Positions 23,432-34,563 of a DNA stretch of 64,000 nt are shown here, in pieces. Below the pieces are notes generated by a model. It was not told the DNA's origin. It ran no database searches and was given only the letters and a program-made list of their open reading frames with translations. The position numbers were made by a program, and so were the translations under genes. The DNA is from Harmothoe impar (taxonomy: Eukaryota > Annelida > Polychaeta > Phyllodocida > Polynoidae), in contig OX381704.1 of NCBI GenBank assembly GCA_947462335.1, positions 27,427,955 through 27,491,954 on the forward strand, read 5' to 3'. Each line of letters begins with the position of its first letter. Positions within the stretch are counted from its first letter, which is position 1.

Positions 23432-23551
23432 CCATGCTAAAGCCACTGGCCCTTAAGCCACTGAACAGCGCCACGAACCCCACTAATCAACCATGCAGAA
23501 GCCACTGTTTAACAACACTGAAGCCACTGATCAACCATGCAGAAGCCACTG
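23432..23551 (+). repeat. Irregular tandem repeat around AAGCCACTG
   Basis: The word AAGCCACTG occurs five times within about 120 bp, twice as part of CAACCATGCAGAAGCCACTG. Spacing is irregular, so this is a decayed minisatellite. Confidence 0.7.
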
Positions 23552-23967
23552 GGAGGCGATACTGAGTTGCCAACAGCTGGTCGTTTTGAGTAAGGCATTA
23601 GTCATATGTTGTTATACGTCAGTCATTTTTGAAAAGCAAATTGGTCATGCCTGACCAATGGCCCAATGAATAACCTGGGATAGCCTTCAGACTAAGGGCC
23701 AGGACATTTTAATTTTCTGTGTACTCCCCCGTCAACCTGCTCATTCGGCGAGCTACTCAGAGCAGATTCTGCCGATCCTCCTTCTCCCTGGCCCTCTCAG
23801 CTCTCTCGCCGACTTGATCTTCTGATCGGCCGGCCTGCCGAGGTGGACGTATTTATCTCGTCGGCCAGCTCACTGTTCGCGCCCAACCCTTGGCCACAGG
23901 CCGGGGAATGAGTCGAGGTGGTGAGGGATGTATTCCATATGCACCAAGAGCAGCTCCAAAAGGGGAG

Positions 23968-25918
23968 CTGTACAACCGTTATCTGCATCAACTAACGTTA
24001 ACTGCACTAATGCACATAACGGCAGACCTACCAAACGTTATCTGCATCAAACCAACGTTATCTGCATCAAACAGGCAGTCGTTTTTGGTAGTGACTAACG
24101 TTATCTGCAGTACCAGTGTATGGTACATCCAACCGCTATCTGCATCAATCAACGTTATCTGCAGTAGCAGCTATTTGAGGAAGACTTTTTGAGGTCTAAA
24201 AGCACGATTTTTGGGGAAAATGCCACCATTTCATTCAACTATCCCCATTACTTAAATCAGGGGTAGACACTAACGCTGGCCCGGGAGCCAATGGCCTGTA
24301 ATTTTAGGTCCGGGCCCGTAGTTTTCCCCAGTAATCTGTCCAACATCTTTGACCTAAAAAATTCTGACCCCCTTGAGGGGGGGGGGGCATACACATTATA
24401 CCCCTTTTAAGCCAAAAAGCCCTACGTTACTATAGTTCAAAGAAGGGGGGCAAAGGTTTTGGAGGGGTGAGGGGGGCACACAATTTTCCACGCACTGTCG
24501 AGTGGGGGGGGGGGGTGGATAAAAGATTTTCGCATCTCTGCGTGAAATCTCACCACCCCCCTGTAAATAATAAATGAACACTCCCTTAGTGTCTGTGTTG
24601 TGTCGTATCATCCTAGTTTGATTCAATCAACCAACTGGTTATGCTAGTGCATTTGGGGAAACATGAGCATGGCATATGTTCATTGAAATAACAGAAATTT
24701 AAAGGTTGAGAAATAACAAAGAACAAAGTAATACACATAGGCCTGCTGTCAGACATAGGCCTGCGAATACCACTTATAAATGATGTGTGTGTGTGGGGGG
24801 GGGGGGTACAGGACTGTGTTACGTAATTTTGGAGGGGGGGTCTGGCATTTTGTTACAGTGTGTTACAAGGGGGGGAGGGGGGGTCAAAAAGTAGCCAAAA
24901 TTGTGTTACGTAATATTCAAATGGCCCCCTGTTAAATGGGCAAAAAACAACATGTACATGTGCGCAAGCAAAGTTAATTCTTTAAAATATGTGCCATAGG
25001 TATATTGTACTTGTAAAATGACACGATATGCGAAAAAGGCCCTTAGTACAGGGTACATTAAGGTTCCTTTTCCCAGTCCATGTCACAATTATATATAGTG
25101 ACCAAGGTATACCTGTATGCAATGGTAGGTCGGGAGAGCAGGGTAGGGCACATGTGTAAGGATGACTCTGATGAAGAGTGAAATTGATGCAGTTAAAGGT
25201 TGTTGATGCAGATATGGGTTGGTGCGAAAACGTTATCTGCAGTAACAACCTCATACTAGTCATAGAAGCATTAATGCTATTATAACCATTTCAATGGACC
25301 ATTTTCTTAAAAGATTTCACTTCTTTTTTACAATATTGGCCATTTCTAGAAAATCTAATTAATCATTATCAGTTTATTTGGCATTTTCTTGCCAACTGGC
25401 CATTTAAAAAAATCAGACTACTTCATCATTTTTGACTCTCTTCTCAGAAAATTGGCAATTTGTAAAAAGAAATTGACTCTTTTTTGTAATATTTGACTCT
25501 TCTTCCCTAAATTGGCCAATAAAAAAATCGACTCTTGGTGATTACAGTCATTTTTCTCGTCAAATTGGCCATTTTCTCAATTTTTGACACTTTTCTTGCC
25601 ATACTGGCCATTTCAGGGAAATATGAATTTTTGAGATTTTTTACCCTTTCCTCAGCACAATGACTATATTCCAAAAATTAACTCATTTTGTGATTTTTAA
25701 CTTTTCTAGTCAAATGGGCCATTTTAGGAAAAGTTCTTCAAGTTCTGGAAAACAAAAGCATCAGGGAGAAGTTGACTTCCATTGATGCAGATAACGGCTT
25801 TTTGATACATATGAATTGATGCAGATAACGTTGGTTTGATGCAGATAACGTTTGGATGGTCTGCCGTTATGTGCATTAGTGCAGTTAACGTTAGTTGATG
25901 CAGATAACGGTTGTACAG
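23968..25918. mobile_element. 1.95-kb non-autonomous TIR element with GATA-motif arrays
   Basis: The two ends (from CTGTACAACCGTTATC at 23968 and its complement ending 25918) match for about 100 bp with very few differences. Near both ends the 16-bp motif ACGTTATCTGCATCAA is repeated: six AGATAA/AGATAG-bearing copies on the left (23975-24170), four at the right end (25786-25912) and one more near 25232. Subterminal repeats of this kind usually bind transposase. The interior has G-tracts, low-complexity DNA and a TTGACTC-rich repeat, and no gene. A direct GAG may be the target duplication; this is uncertain. Confidence 0.75.
25290..25735 (+). repeat. Degenerate tandem repeat of TTGACTC and TTGGCCATTT words
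   Basis: About seven irregular units of roughly 60-70 bp combine a T-rich TTTTTGACTCTT segment with AAATTGGCCATTT. It lies inside the 1.95-kb element. TTGACTC words also mark the MITE at 32928 and the cluster at 50020. Confidence 0.65.
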
Positions 25919-27431
25919 GAGCAGCTCCTTTGTCAGTGGCCGTATAGAGGTGTCCAAGTTGACACATGGGTGGGGGATATTCACAAGGCCCACTAAAATC
26001 CAGTGTTTTTTTCCCACGGAATTCCAGGAATCATTACCCTAAGTACTTGATTCTTACTAAATTAAAAATGCCGATTTTTCAGTTATTGTGCGTCTAGGTG
26101 CATTATCCAGTACGTCAATCCCCTGATATTGGATGCACCCTATCATTCATATTCATAGAGTATTGAAGGCACACGTTTTTAATCCCACAACTTAAGTCAT
26201 CTTCCTTTAGCATTCCATTGTCAAAATCAACTTTGAATACCGCAAACTAGGATAGTATTGCTTGAATAGATGGACACCTCGGCCAACAACTGAGGTAATA
26301 TCCTGAATTATATATCTATATCTGCCGTCTCGAAGGGTTACCTCGTGGTATGAGGTGTGTAGAATGGATGTCCAGCTGACAAGAATGTCCCCTGCACAGT
26401 AGGTGAAATGATGTACGGTCTCAGCACCAAATCTCACACACGGGTGCCTTGCCGCCCGAGCAGGGATCCCACCGGTATGCAGTCTTATTGGAAGCCATCT
26501 TCTCATATTTCCTGCCACCATTTCCTCATCTATTATCCTCCCCCATAGGCATGCAGATACAAATCTGGAGGATAATTCCGCCCAGCCGATTCCATGCTAG
26601 GTTATGCTTATAGTATGGTTCGTCTTACCTTCATTACACATGCCAACAACGTATGATAGTTAAAAGAATGTATTTTATCTCAAGTATCGAAATGGAAAGG
26701 TGTGTATTATGGTTATGACAGGAATAGCAGAATACGTCATTACAACATATCCGTGTGTACCTCCTGGGATTGATTCTGTTCAATATTTGCAGACATATTT
26801 CTTTCTGGAATCACCGCAGACACAGGCACATGCATCTAAACAATAATGTATCTACTTGGTATTCCCTGTACGTTGATTGAATAATTACTAGTTAATATAC
26901 CTACAGGGATTCCCTTAATAAGGTCAGTGTCTAATTGATTTACCACATTTGCATCACTAACTAAGGTCTCTTATACTAATAGAAAAGAGGGGAATATGTA
27001 GGATAGACCATATTGTTGTATACAGAGGTTCTAGACTAGGGAAGATGGAATCTGCAGGATGTGGCAAGTACAGACCCGTGGCAAACATCATAATCACTTC
27101 AGACTATTTTCGGCTGTTGTTTCAACCAATCGCTTAGGTGATATTAATTGGCAATAGGTTGCTCAACCATATTTGCAGAATACAATCTACAAACTGGATA
27201 TAGACTACAGACTAAAGCAGATGACCTCTACAGAATTGGGGCTAAAGATAATGATCTCTAAAGACTTTGGCTAAAAGAGATGGCCTCTAGAGACTTGGGG
27301 CTAAGGATGGTGTCCTCTAGAGACTTTGGGCTAGATAGAATGACATCTGCAGACTGTATGGAGATGACCCATACCAACTCGATGCTAAAGAAAAGTCCAA
27401 TATAGCCCTGTGTTAAACAAGATAGCTACAC
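25919..27431. other. Non-coding stretch with one doubtful open frame
   Basis: A minus-strand frame at 26207-26521 is open for 104 codons. Within it a 47-bp segment is bounded by CTACTGTGCAG and GAG|GTAACC, which could be splice sites. It matches no family that I recognise and no remembered MON2 segment, so I do not call an exon. The remainder is plain AT-rich DNA. Confidence 0.35.
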
Positions 27432-27434
27432 CAT

Positions 27435-27678
27435 GCTCCCGCACGTGGAGCTGCTCCCGCACGTGGAGCAGCTCCCGCACGTGGAGCAGCTCCCGCACGT
27501 GGAGCAGCTCCCGCACGTGGAGCAGCTCCCGCACGTGGAGCAGCTCCCGTACGTGGAGCAGCGCCCGCACGTGGAGCAGCGCCCGCACGTGGAGCAGCGC
27601 CCGCACGTGGAGCAGCGCCCGCACGTGGAGCAGCACCCGCACGTGGAGCAGCGCCCGCACGTGGAGCAGCGCCCGCCC
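27435..27678 (+). repeat. 18-bp minisatellite with an E-box in each unit
   Basis: Thirteen full units plus a partial unit of CTCCCGCACGTGGAGCAG. The first seven carry CTCCCG and the later ones mostly CGCCCG, giving two blocks of variants. Every unit but one contains the perfect E-box CACGTG (the exception has TACGTG). Because 18 is divisible by 3, five of the six frames show long open repeats; I regard these as non-coding. Confidence 0.97.
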
Positions 27679-27685
27679 GCTTGTT

Positions 27686-27826
27686 GCGACACAGATATCA
27701 CTTTACACAGAGCAGATTCGGAATCAGCACCCTCTAATTACCCTAATTGGTACAACACTCAGACAAAGTATTGGTCACCACACCAACCCCCCTTCACATT
27801 GTTACCCTGGCTTCCCAATTATACAG
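27686..27826 (+). repeat. Dispersed repeat copy 1 (GCGACACAGATATCACTTTA family)
   Basis: This matches 62963-63083 on the minus strand along its length and 63377-63475 on the plus strand for part of it. Shared words include GCAGATTCGGAATCAGCACC, CAACACTCAGACAAAGTATTG and CCAATTATA. Its left edge abuts the 18-bp minisatellite; at 63 kb that side instead carries AGGTCA motifs. Confidence 0.85.
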
Positions 27827-27843
27827 TACAGGGTCGATGTCAG

Positions 27844-27865
27844 ATACCAGCTCCCCCCCCCCCCC
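27844..27865 (+). repeat. Poly(C) tract of 22
   Basis: The longest of about 19 poly(G)/poly(C) tracts of 10 or more in the window. Confidence 0.95.
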
Positions 27866-27912
27866 CCCCCCCCCACCACTGTATTCCCCACCTGCTCTGG
27901 CCTCAACCCAGT

Positions 27913-28008
27913 GGGCACAGAACATTGAATCAACATTGATTACTGGTTGCCAATGTTGATTCCATATTGATTCAACATTGGTTCAACGATGAACTGAATT
28001 CTGTGCCC
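27913..28008. mobile_element. 96-bp MITE
   Basis: The termini GGGCACAGAA and TTCTGTGCCC are perfect 10-bp inverted repeats. Inside, AATCAACATTG and its complement alternate, so almost the whole element can fold. The target duplication is not clear. Confidence 0.7.
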
Positions 28009-28185
28009 TACTCTACTACCCCCAGAGTGTTATATCAATTACCTTTTTGGAAACACTCAAGGAGGATTGTTCTAATGTTCTAATTATGTGGCTAGTAAAT
28101 TATTAACATATTGTTCAATAACATATAACAATCAATAATGTAAAAGTAAAATCAAATTATCCCATTTTACGATTTGCATAAACAT

Positions 28186-28241
28186 GATGAGCGTAGCAAT
28201 CATGGCAAGTATAGATGAGCGTAGCAATCATGGCAAGTATA
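28186..28241 (+). repeat. 28-bp perfect tandem duplication
   Basis: The unit beginning GATGAGCGTAGCAATC occurs twice head to tail, with no differences seen. Confidence 0.9.
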
Positions 28242-29560
28242 TGAGGTAGGAAGTGATAACGCCGATGATAGTGAGCATAGCACATTAAGGCAATGCATTC
28301 ACTGCACCATGCTAAAGCTGCATTTACTGAATACTGGTGAATACATAAAGTAATATATATACAATTATCATCGAAAACAATTGTAGTAAACAATGAAGAA
28401 ACATATTGTAAATAATAGAAATGCCTGATATAAACAATATAATGGGGCATTTTTTATGCTTCCTGTAGCTGAACTCGCAGAGCGAACCTCCGAAAAGGGT
28501 GCTTTTTTTTTCTTTAGAGGTGCGTGACGATACGACAGGTAACTAATTTACTAATCTGGAGAAGGATAGGAGTGGGCCGAGTCATTTCCACCTCATAAAG
28601 AAGCACTAAATTAAGACAAAACGTTATGGAGCGATCCCAGGCAATATCCACCGACGAGAATACCGCCTGACATGCCATTGATCACACTTTCACTGGAAAT
28701 AAAGTTTCCAGACCGACTCCCATAAACATGGTGCTACCTGAACGGAACGCAGCCCCCCCCCCCCCACAAACACCCCCAACCTCACCGCTTACTCCTCGAG
28801 GGCCTGCACCAATGGTCCTGTCTAGCCAGTGGAATATTCAGGGAGAAATAAAGCTACTACCGTCCCAAGCTACACCCAGGGGGAAGGAATTCACTTACCT
28901 CACTACCCTGTCATTTAAAAAAATAGCACAAAAATATTGAATCCCGACATAGAAATGCCGAATAAAGGCCCATAGTGTGGCTGGCCTAAGTGCAGGTGGA
29001 CAGAGGTCTGGTACACTGGAGGGACCCAGGAGGGGCCTGGGTGGGCAGCATAGAGGACATACAGCTACCAGGGCAGGGTTACAACTCCCGGAAGTGGCGG
29101 CGTCTATGGGTCATTGGCTGCCGGCGGAGGGCGCTTCTAGCGGTCGATGTTCTCACTAAATCAGTTGCTTAGCGCCGCCCGCTCCTCGCGTACAGAGGGA
29201 GAGAGAGAGGGGGGGGGGGGTTGGGGGTAGAAGCTACGATGATGAAACTACGAGTAGAACCCTCTACATCGCCTAGACTACTACCGGTCCCCCGTCTCTA
29301 ATCTAGCCACCAGTAAATGAGGAATGCCTCATGCCCACAAAAAAATAAACTCTCGTTCCCAGTCACCGTGTCACTGGAGGCGTCACATGTAGAGGTATCC
29401 AAGCAAAAAAACGACCATTTCAAAACGGAACCGACCAGCGGTTGCTACAGGAGTTGGAAAGTTTTCATGTATTCTTTTCATAATCAGAACTCTCCTTGAG
29501 GATTAGAACCCATGCATATGCACGATCTTACCAGTAAGTTTCACCTATCGGAATGGCAGA
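28242..29560. other. Non-coding stretch with poly(C)/poly(G) tracts
   Basis: It holds a poly(C) of 13 near 28753, a GC-rich patch at 29030-29190 followed by a GA tract and poly(G) of 12. No supported exon. Confidence 0.4.
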
Positions 29561-31446
29561 GAGTTTAGTGACCGGGAGTGGGAACCGAACGAAGCAAGCA
29601 AAGTAAAACAGCACCTAGCTTTGTGTACGGCGGATAACTCATAAATATATACTTCTCTTCAGGGTCTGAGGAAGCAAATCATGGGTAGGGGTGGGGAAAC
29701 CATAAACAAGTGTGTGGCCTATTTTAGTTCGAATTAGGAGCCTCATGCACCTTTCCCTATCTCACTACCAAACAAGGGGGGGGGGATCTCAGGGAAAAAC
29801 AAAATTAGCTCCCCTCCTTTTTATGATTGGAGTGGGGAGTCCAGCCTCCTACTATTACAACGCCATGCACTGATCTTTTAAATACGTTGTTTTTTATCAC
29901 TTTCTTTTCCACGTTACCATGTTGCCTGGGTTCACTGGATCAAATAAGTTAATGCTAATGGAATCTTCCACCAGTAGACCAACTAGTGACGACAATTGTG
30001 CCATGACCTGTAAAACATGAACCGTAATTTATCGGACTGAAAACAGCTTAATTTGTATTCTTGGAATTGAATTATGATATCTTGGAATTAATCATCGGAT
30101 GTCATCTACTACTACCATCGCTTTGCAATTCCACCAAAATAGTAGAATTAAAAGAGACCTACCAGGGTAAGGTGAAATTTAATTATGATTTTGCCCAGGC
30201 AAATCGACGATGGGGGATGAATACTGACACTCAGAAAAGTCAGTGTCATTGTCGCTAAAATCACGTTCACCTGAAGGTCAGGTGAGGGTGGTTCTGGCGA
30301 CAATAACGCTGATTTTTCTGAGGGTGCTCTTTGCTGTTGATATGCAACATAATGGAATACATGGTAAATGTATGTCAGTCCTTGAACCCCCTGCGTTACC
30401 TCAGATTGGAGACCTATTAGTATAAACGGCAGTAATCAAGTACCATGGGGCCTTTACATATGGCTACTCATACACTTTTAGATGCAGATTAGTTCACTAA
30501 TGAGTTTAGTGACCGGGAGTGGGAACCGAACGAAGCAAGCAAAGTAAAACAGCACCTAGCTTTGTGTACGGCGGATAACTCATAAATATATACTTCTCTT
30601 CAGGGTCTGAGGAAGCAAATCATGGGTAGGGGTGGGGAAACCATAAACAAGTGTGTGGCCTATTTTAGTTCGAATTAGGAGCCTCATGCACCTTTCCCTA
30701 TCTCACTACCAAACAAGGGGGGGGGGGGGATCTCAGGGAAAAACAAAATTAGCTCCCCTCCTTTTTATGATTGGAGTGGGGAGTCCAGCCTCCTACTATT
30801 ACAACGCCATGCACTGATCTTTTAAATACGTTGTTTTTTATCACTTTCTTTTCCACGTTACCATGTTGCCTGGGTTCACTGGATCAAATAAGTTAATGCT
30901 AATGGAATCTTCCACCAGTAGACCAACTAGTGACGACAATTGTGCCATGACCTGTAAAACATGAACCGTAATTTATCGGACTGAAAACAGCTTAATTTGT
31001 ATTCTTGGAATTGAATTATGATATCTTGGAATTAATCATCGGATGTCATCTACTACTACCATCGCTTTGCAATTCCACCAAAATAGTAGAATTAAAAGAG
31101 ACCTACCAGGGTAAGGTGAAATTTAATTATGATTTTGCCCAGGCAAATCGACGATGGGGGATGAATACTGACACTCAGAAAAGTCAGTGTCATTGTCGCT
31201 AAAATCACGTTCACCTGAAGGTCAGGTGAGGGTGGTTTTGGCGACAATAACGCTGATTTTTCTGAGGGTGCTCTTTGCTGTTGATATGCAACATAATGGA
31301 AATACATGGTAAATGTATGTCAGTCCTTGAACCCCCTGCGTTACCTCAGATTGGAGACCTATTAGTATAAACGGCAGTAATCAAGTACCATGGGGCCTTT
31401 ACATATGGCTACTCATACACTTTTAGATGCAGATTAGTTCACTAAT
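29561..31446 (+). repeat. Nearly perfect tandem duplication, units 941 and 945 bp
   Basis: Unit 1 is 29561-30501 and unit 2 is 30502-31446, both beginning GAGTTTAGTGACCGGGAG. I see only three differences: a G-run of 10 against 13, one extra A (GGAATAC against GGAAATAC) and one C/T change (GGTTCTGG against GGTTTTGG). The four-base word GAGT sits at the outer junctions and could be the microhomology used. Each unit contains a 65-codon open frame, identical in both, which I consider non-coding. It is either a very recent duplication or an assembly or haplotype artefact. Confidence 0.97.
30221..30329. repeat. Foldback within duplication unit 1 (second copy 31162-31270)
   Basis: Arms of about 50 bp pair around the centre CACCTGAAGGTCAGGTG. 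The outer part AGAAAAGTCAGTGTCATTG pairs with CAATAACGCTGATTTTTCT. It is probably an old MITE carried along by the 941-bp duplication. Confidence 0.7.
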
Positions 31447-31973
31447 GAGTATACCAGTACTAGAGATTCATTTTATTTTAACATCATCAAAATGTGTGCG
31501 TGGGGTGGGCGTGCATTGAACACAATCTACTTTGGATTAGAGACCCGGTGGAAGATTGATAGGCGGAGTCACTGCATGGCTGGTTTCACGGCGCCACCGT
31601 CAGCATTGATTGACTGATGGATTTCGCGAGTGGAGCGTTCATCAAATGTTTTCCCGCCATCAATATGTGAAGGCACATGCTGGTATCTATGGCCTTCACT
31701 TAGAGGGAGGGTGTGTGTGTGCTGGGGGGTGGGGGGAGGGGGTCAGCACTGAACTGACCAGATGGCATTGTTATACCATTACAATTCATGAGAAACGCCT
31801 AGCAGTAAGGAGGAGCATATTGTCATAATCGGCTTGAGAAGTGAGGTTGACAAAAGAGAAGTCCCATCAATCAAGTCGCATGAACCGCTTCCCGACGCCA
31901 TCTTAGAAATGCTGATTGGAGGGGGGACACCAGGGTCTTTTAGATTGTCCATCCTACTTTACTGCCACCACCC
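31447..31973. other. Short non-coding gap
   Basis: Contains a GT-rich and G-rich patch near 31709-31742. No exon or element recognised. Confidence 0.4.
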
Positions 31974-32427
31974 GCACTGAAAAAGTAAACTTGTCTCCAG
32001 ACTCATCTAAGTGACTCTCATAAAATAAAAGAGTGAAAGGTTGTCTAACCTATCGGGTTACCATCCAACAAATAGAATCTGGAGCTGGCACATGCCAAGT
32101 GGGTCTTCTATCTTACAACTCAAGCTAGAAGAATCGCTTCCTTGTCACTTAGACGAGTCTGGAGATGGGTTTGTAGGATGGTAACCTAGAGATGTAAGTC
32201 AGATATCAACAAAATCCCTGAAAAGGTACTCAATTACCCTTGAACCGCTGTTATCAGAGTATATTTTAACAGCGGAATGATCTTTGAAATCCCTATTTTC
32301 AGGGAAATCCCTGACCACTTACATCTCTGATATTATTGTGTTACCTGATAGGTTAGACAACCTTTACCTCGTTTATTTCATGACAGTCACTTAGACGAGT
32401 CTGGAGACAAGTTTACTTTTTCAGTGC
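31974..32427. mobile_element. 454-bp TIR element with about 90-bp arms
   Basis: The ends GCACTGAAAAAGTAAAC and its complement are followed by a long shared arm with landmarks TTGTCTCCAGACTC, AGTGACT and GGTTGTCTAACCTATC. Nested inside are a further inverted pair (GAGATGTAAGTCAGATA against TATCAGAGATGTAAG in complement) and a hairpin CCGCTGTTA...TAACAGCGG. A third, internal copy of the arm word ACTTAGACGAGTCTGGAGA lies at about 32147. No gene. Confidence 0.85.
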
Positions 32428-32927
32428 GCCATGTTGAACCGCCTCCACAACGACGGCCATCATCCTAGTAGTATAGGATCCACCCTCCGTGTATCTGCAG
32501 TAGTTTGGGTGGGGATGGGATGGAGGTAGGCGAGGTAGGGTAGGGGAGTTTTAGGGGTGGGGGTCTGGCAGGGTAAGGGAATGGGCACAGAGCCGACTCT
32601 TGACTGGTCATCAGCAATAATCTTACCCCGCCTTCTCCATAATGGGATCGGGGATATCTGACCGGCAGAGTGCCCATCTCGGCGGGACAGCCGAATCAAT
32701 CTGCGACCTTGTGAAGGTGGCTACACAAGTGCCCTCTGTCTGCCCGCCCAGCATTAAATTCGCCCCGACCTCCGCCGACCGGGTCATCTGACCTGCGCTA
32801 GCCAATCCGCGACAAGGGCACTCTGGCTAAGGATGCACCGCGTCCAATCGTCATCTGACGTGCATGGGGGATACCGTATTTACCCGGTTTATAGCACATG
32901 ATCTCAAATTAGCCCAGGTTCCCCATT

Positions 32928-33205
32928 GGGCCAAAAGAGAAGAAGGTCTGTTTCAGGTTACATAGTCTGAAAATCTAGGTAGGGTAGGTCGCATTTTTCT
33001 TTTTTTGATTTTGATTTTTTTTACCTTTAGGCTGAAAAGTACCCAAAAATTGACTCGCAAACTTTAGCGCCGACTCGCCTACAACAGCATCGACTCATGG
33101 ACTATCAAATTGACTCTGAAATAGCCCCAAAATTAATATGGTCGGCCCTGTTTTGCTAGGTAGGGTCGGGTAACCTGAAACACACCTTTAAAAATTTTTT
33201 GGCCC
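32928..33205. mobile_element. 278-bp MITE, relative of the one at 4526-4769
   Basis: The termini GGGCC...GGTCTGTTTCAGG and the complement of CCTGAAACACACC...GGCCC match the family at 4526-4769, as does the internal word GGTCGGCCCTGTTTTG. This copy has more TTGACTC-like words inside. The target duplication is not obvious. Confidence 0.8.
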
Positions 33206-33959
33206 TGGTGTAGCATCGGGGAGGGCATTGAAATAACGTTAACCACTGAAAATGGATATAAAATAAGCGTAGGTCCTGTATTACCGCAGAACTGTCCCCC
33301 CTGCCCACTGGGACAAACTACCCGGTACATATAATCATCGTAAGATACTGCGTCTATATATCATGGTCCATGTCCCTGCTCCCTGATCGTCCAGACTGAA
33401 GCATCTTTCTCCTGACTGAGTACTTGTAACACTAAGATGACTAGCAATGCTTCATCACCAACCACTCAATAATACCCGTCCATTGTAGACCAAAGCTCTA
33501 CACAGTGCCATGGCTTATAAATGTTGCTCCATGGACAATTAATTAAAAGTCTGAGATTAAAAGGCAATGTGTCAACGTCTAACACTCAGTGTCTTAACAG
33601 ATGACATTGTGGCTAGGTTTCAGTCCACTGCCCCCGCACATCCACAGGAATGGTTAGGGCCAACAACCACTCCTTCTCCATACATAGACCTATTCACACA
33701 TGGATAAGACTGTGAGCTAAATAGTATATGCCCCTCTCCGGCAGTAAAACCTACAGTGGAAGAAGTTACACTGGCAGTGGGTGTCTAGAATGTACAGTCA
33801 CATAGTCAACCTGTCATCTTGTATAGAGGTCTAACATAGCCGCTCGTACACACCTTGTCAGTACAATTCGGGATGCATAATGGTTTCCATATAGTCATGC
33901 CGACAGAATATCTACAGAAACAAAGATTGTCATCATTACACTCTCAGGTACGTTAACAT
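33206..33959. other. Non-coding stretch
   Basis: No exon or repeat recognised. Confidence 0.4.
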
Positions 33960-34120
33960 GAGGTTCCTTCACAATAGACAGGTACTAAAGGGCACCTTTG
34001 GACGGGAGCTCACCAAAGACATAGAGGCTGACATCAATGCCTCGTCCTGGAGAGACGATCGATGGTGGTTCAAAAGAGACCAGGCCTGCAACCTAGCCTT
34101 AGCCAACTACTTTTTTGATA
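33960..34120 (+). other. Unrecognised protein-like open stretch, possible exon
   Basis: The plus strand is open and reads VLKGTFGRELTKDIEADI, then DDRWWFKRDQACNLALANYF, with codon usage that looks gene-like. A possible acceptor (CACAATAGACAG) precedes it at 33970-33981. I find no good donor before the T-rich run at 34110, and I recognise no family. It could be a retrotransposon scrap or chance. Confidence 0.2.
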
Positions 34121-34426
34121 ATCGTCTTTTTTTTGGCCGTCTCGCTTAAAAGAACGTTTCCCTTTTTTTTTACTCACATACCTCTGTGATAAAGAAGGTC
34201 CAGAAAGGCACAATGAAGAACAAAGATGCAGAATGGCCCGGTGGAGGCATTGGGAGATGTGATAGCGGAGGTTTTATGACCATTATTGACCCATTCAAAG
34301 TTACCCAGGAGAAAACGTCAGAATAACCTGGGGTCTGGTTGGGAGAGTTAGCGGTTGAACAGCACAGGAGTCTTGGAGTGTTCACATTAATCCAGGGCAT
34401 TATCATACAGTCAAAGCAGCTACTTG

Positions 34427-34563
34427 CAGGGATGAAAGTGACCAAAACATACTTTTTTTAATGTTCAAATTGAGGCCCCTGCATTAAGGTCTTCTATTGT
34501 TAAGTGCAGCTCTTGGCGATACAACCTTGAAATCAGGGGAAAACTTGAAGACTTTCATCCCTG
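34427..34563. mobile_element. 137-bp MITE
   Basis: The 13-bp inverted ends CAGGGATGAAAGT and ACTTTCATCCCTG enclose about 110 bp of non-coding DNA. No certain target duplication. Confidence 0.65.

Noticed and set aside
26207..26521. Minus-strand frame with possible 47-bp exon, considered as a second MON2 exon
   Set aside because: Does not match remembered MON2 sequence on either side of the known exon, and the splice sites are only moderate.
27410..27939. Repeat proteins of about 170 residues across the 18-bp satellite
   Set aside because: Unit length divisible by 3 keeps several frames open on both strands; no start context, signal or conserved domain.
29731..29752. TTCGAATTAGG-like word as a tRNA B box
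   Set aside because: No A box, no cloverleaf and no terminator at the right spacing.
30061..31202. Identical 65-codon frames in both 941-bp units
   Set aside because: Identity comes from the recent duplication and carries no evidence of selection; no family recognised.
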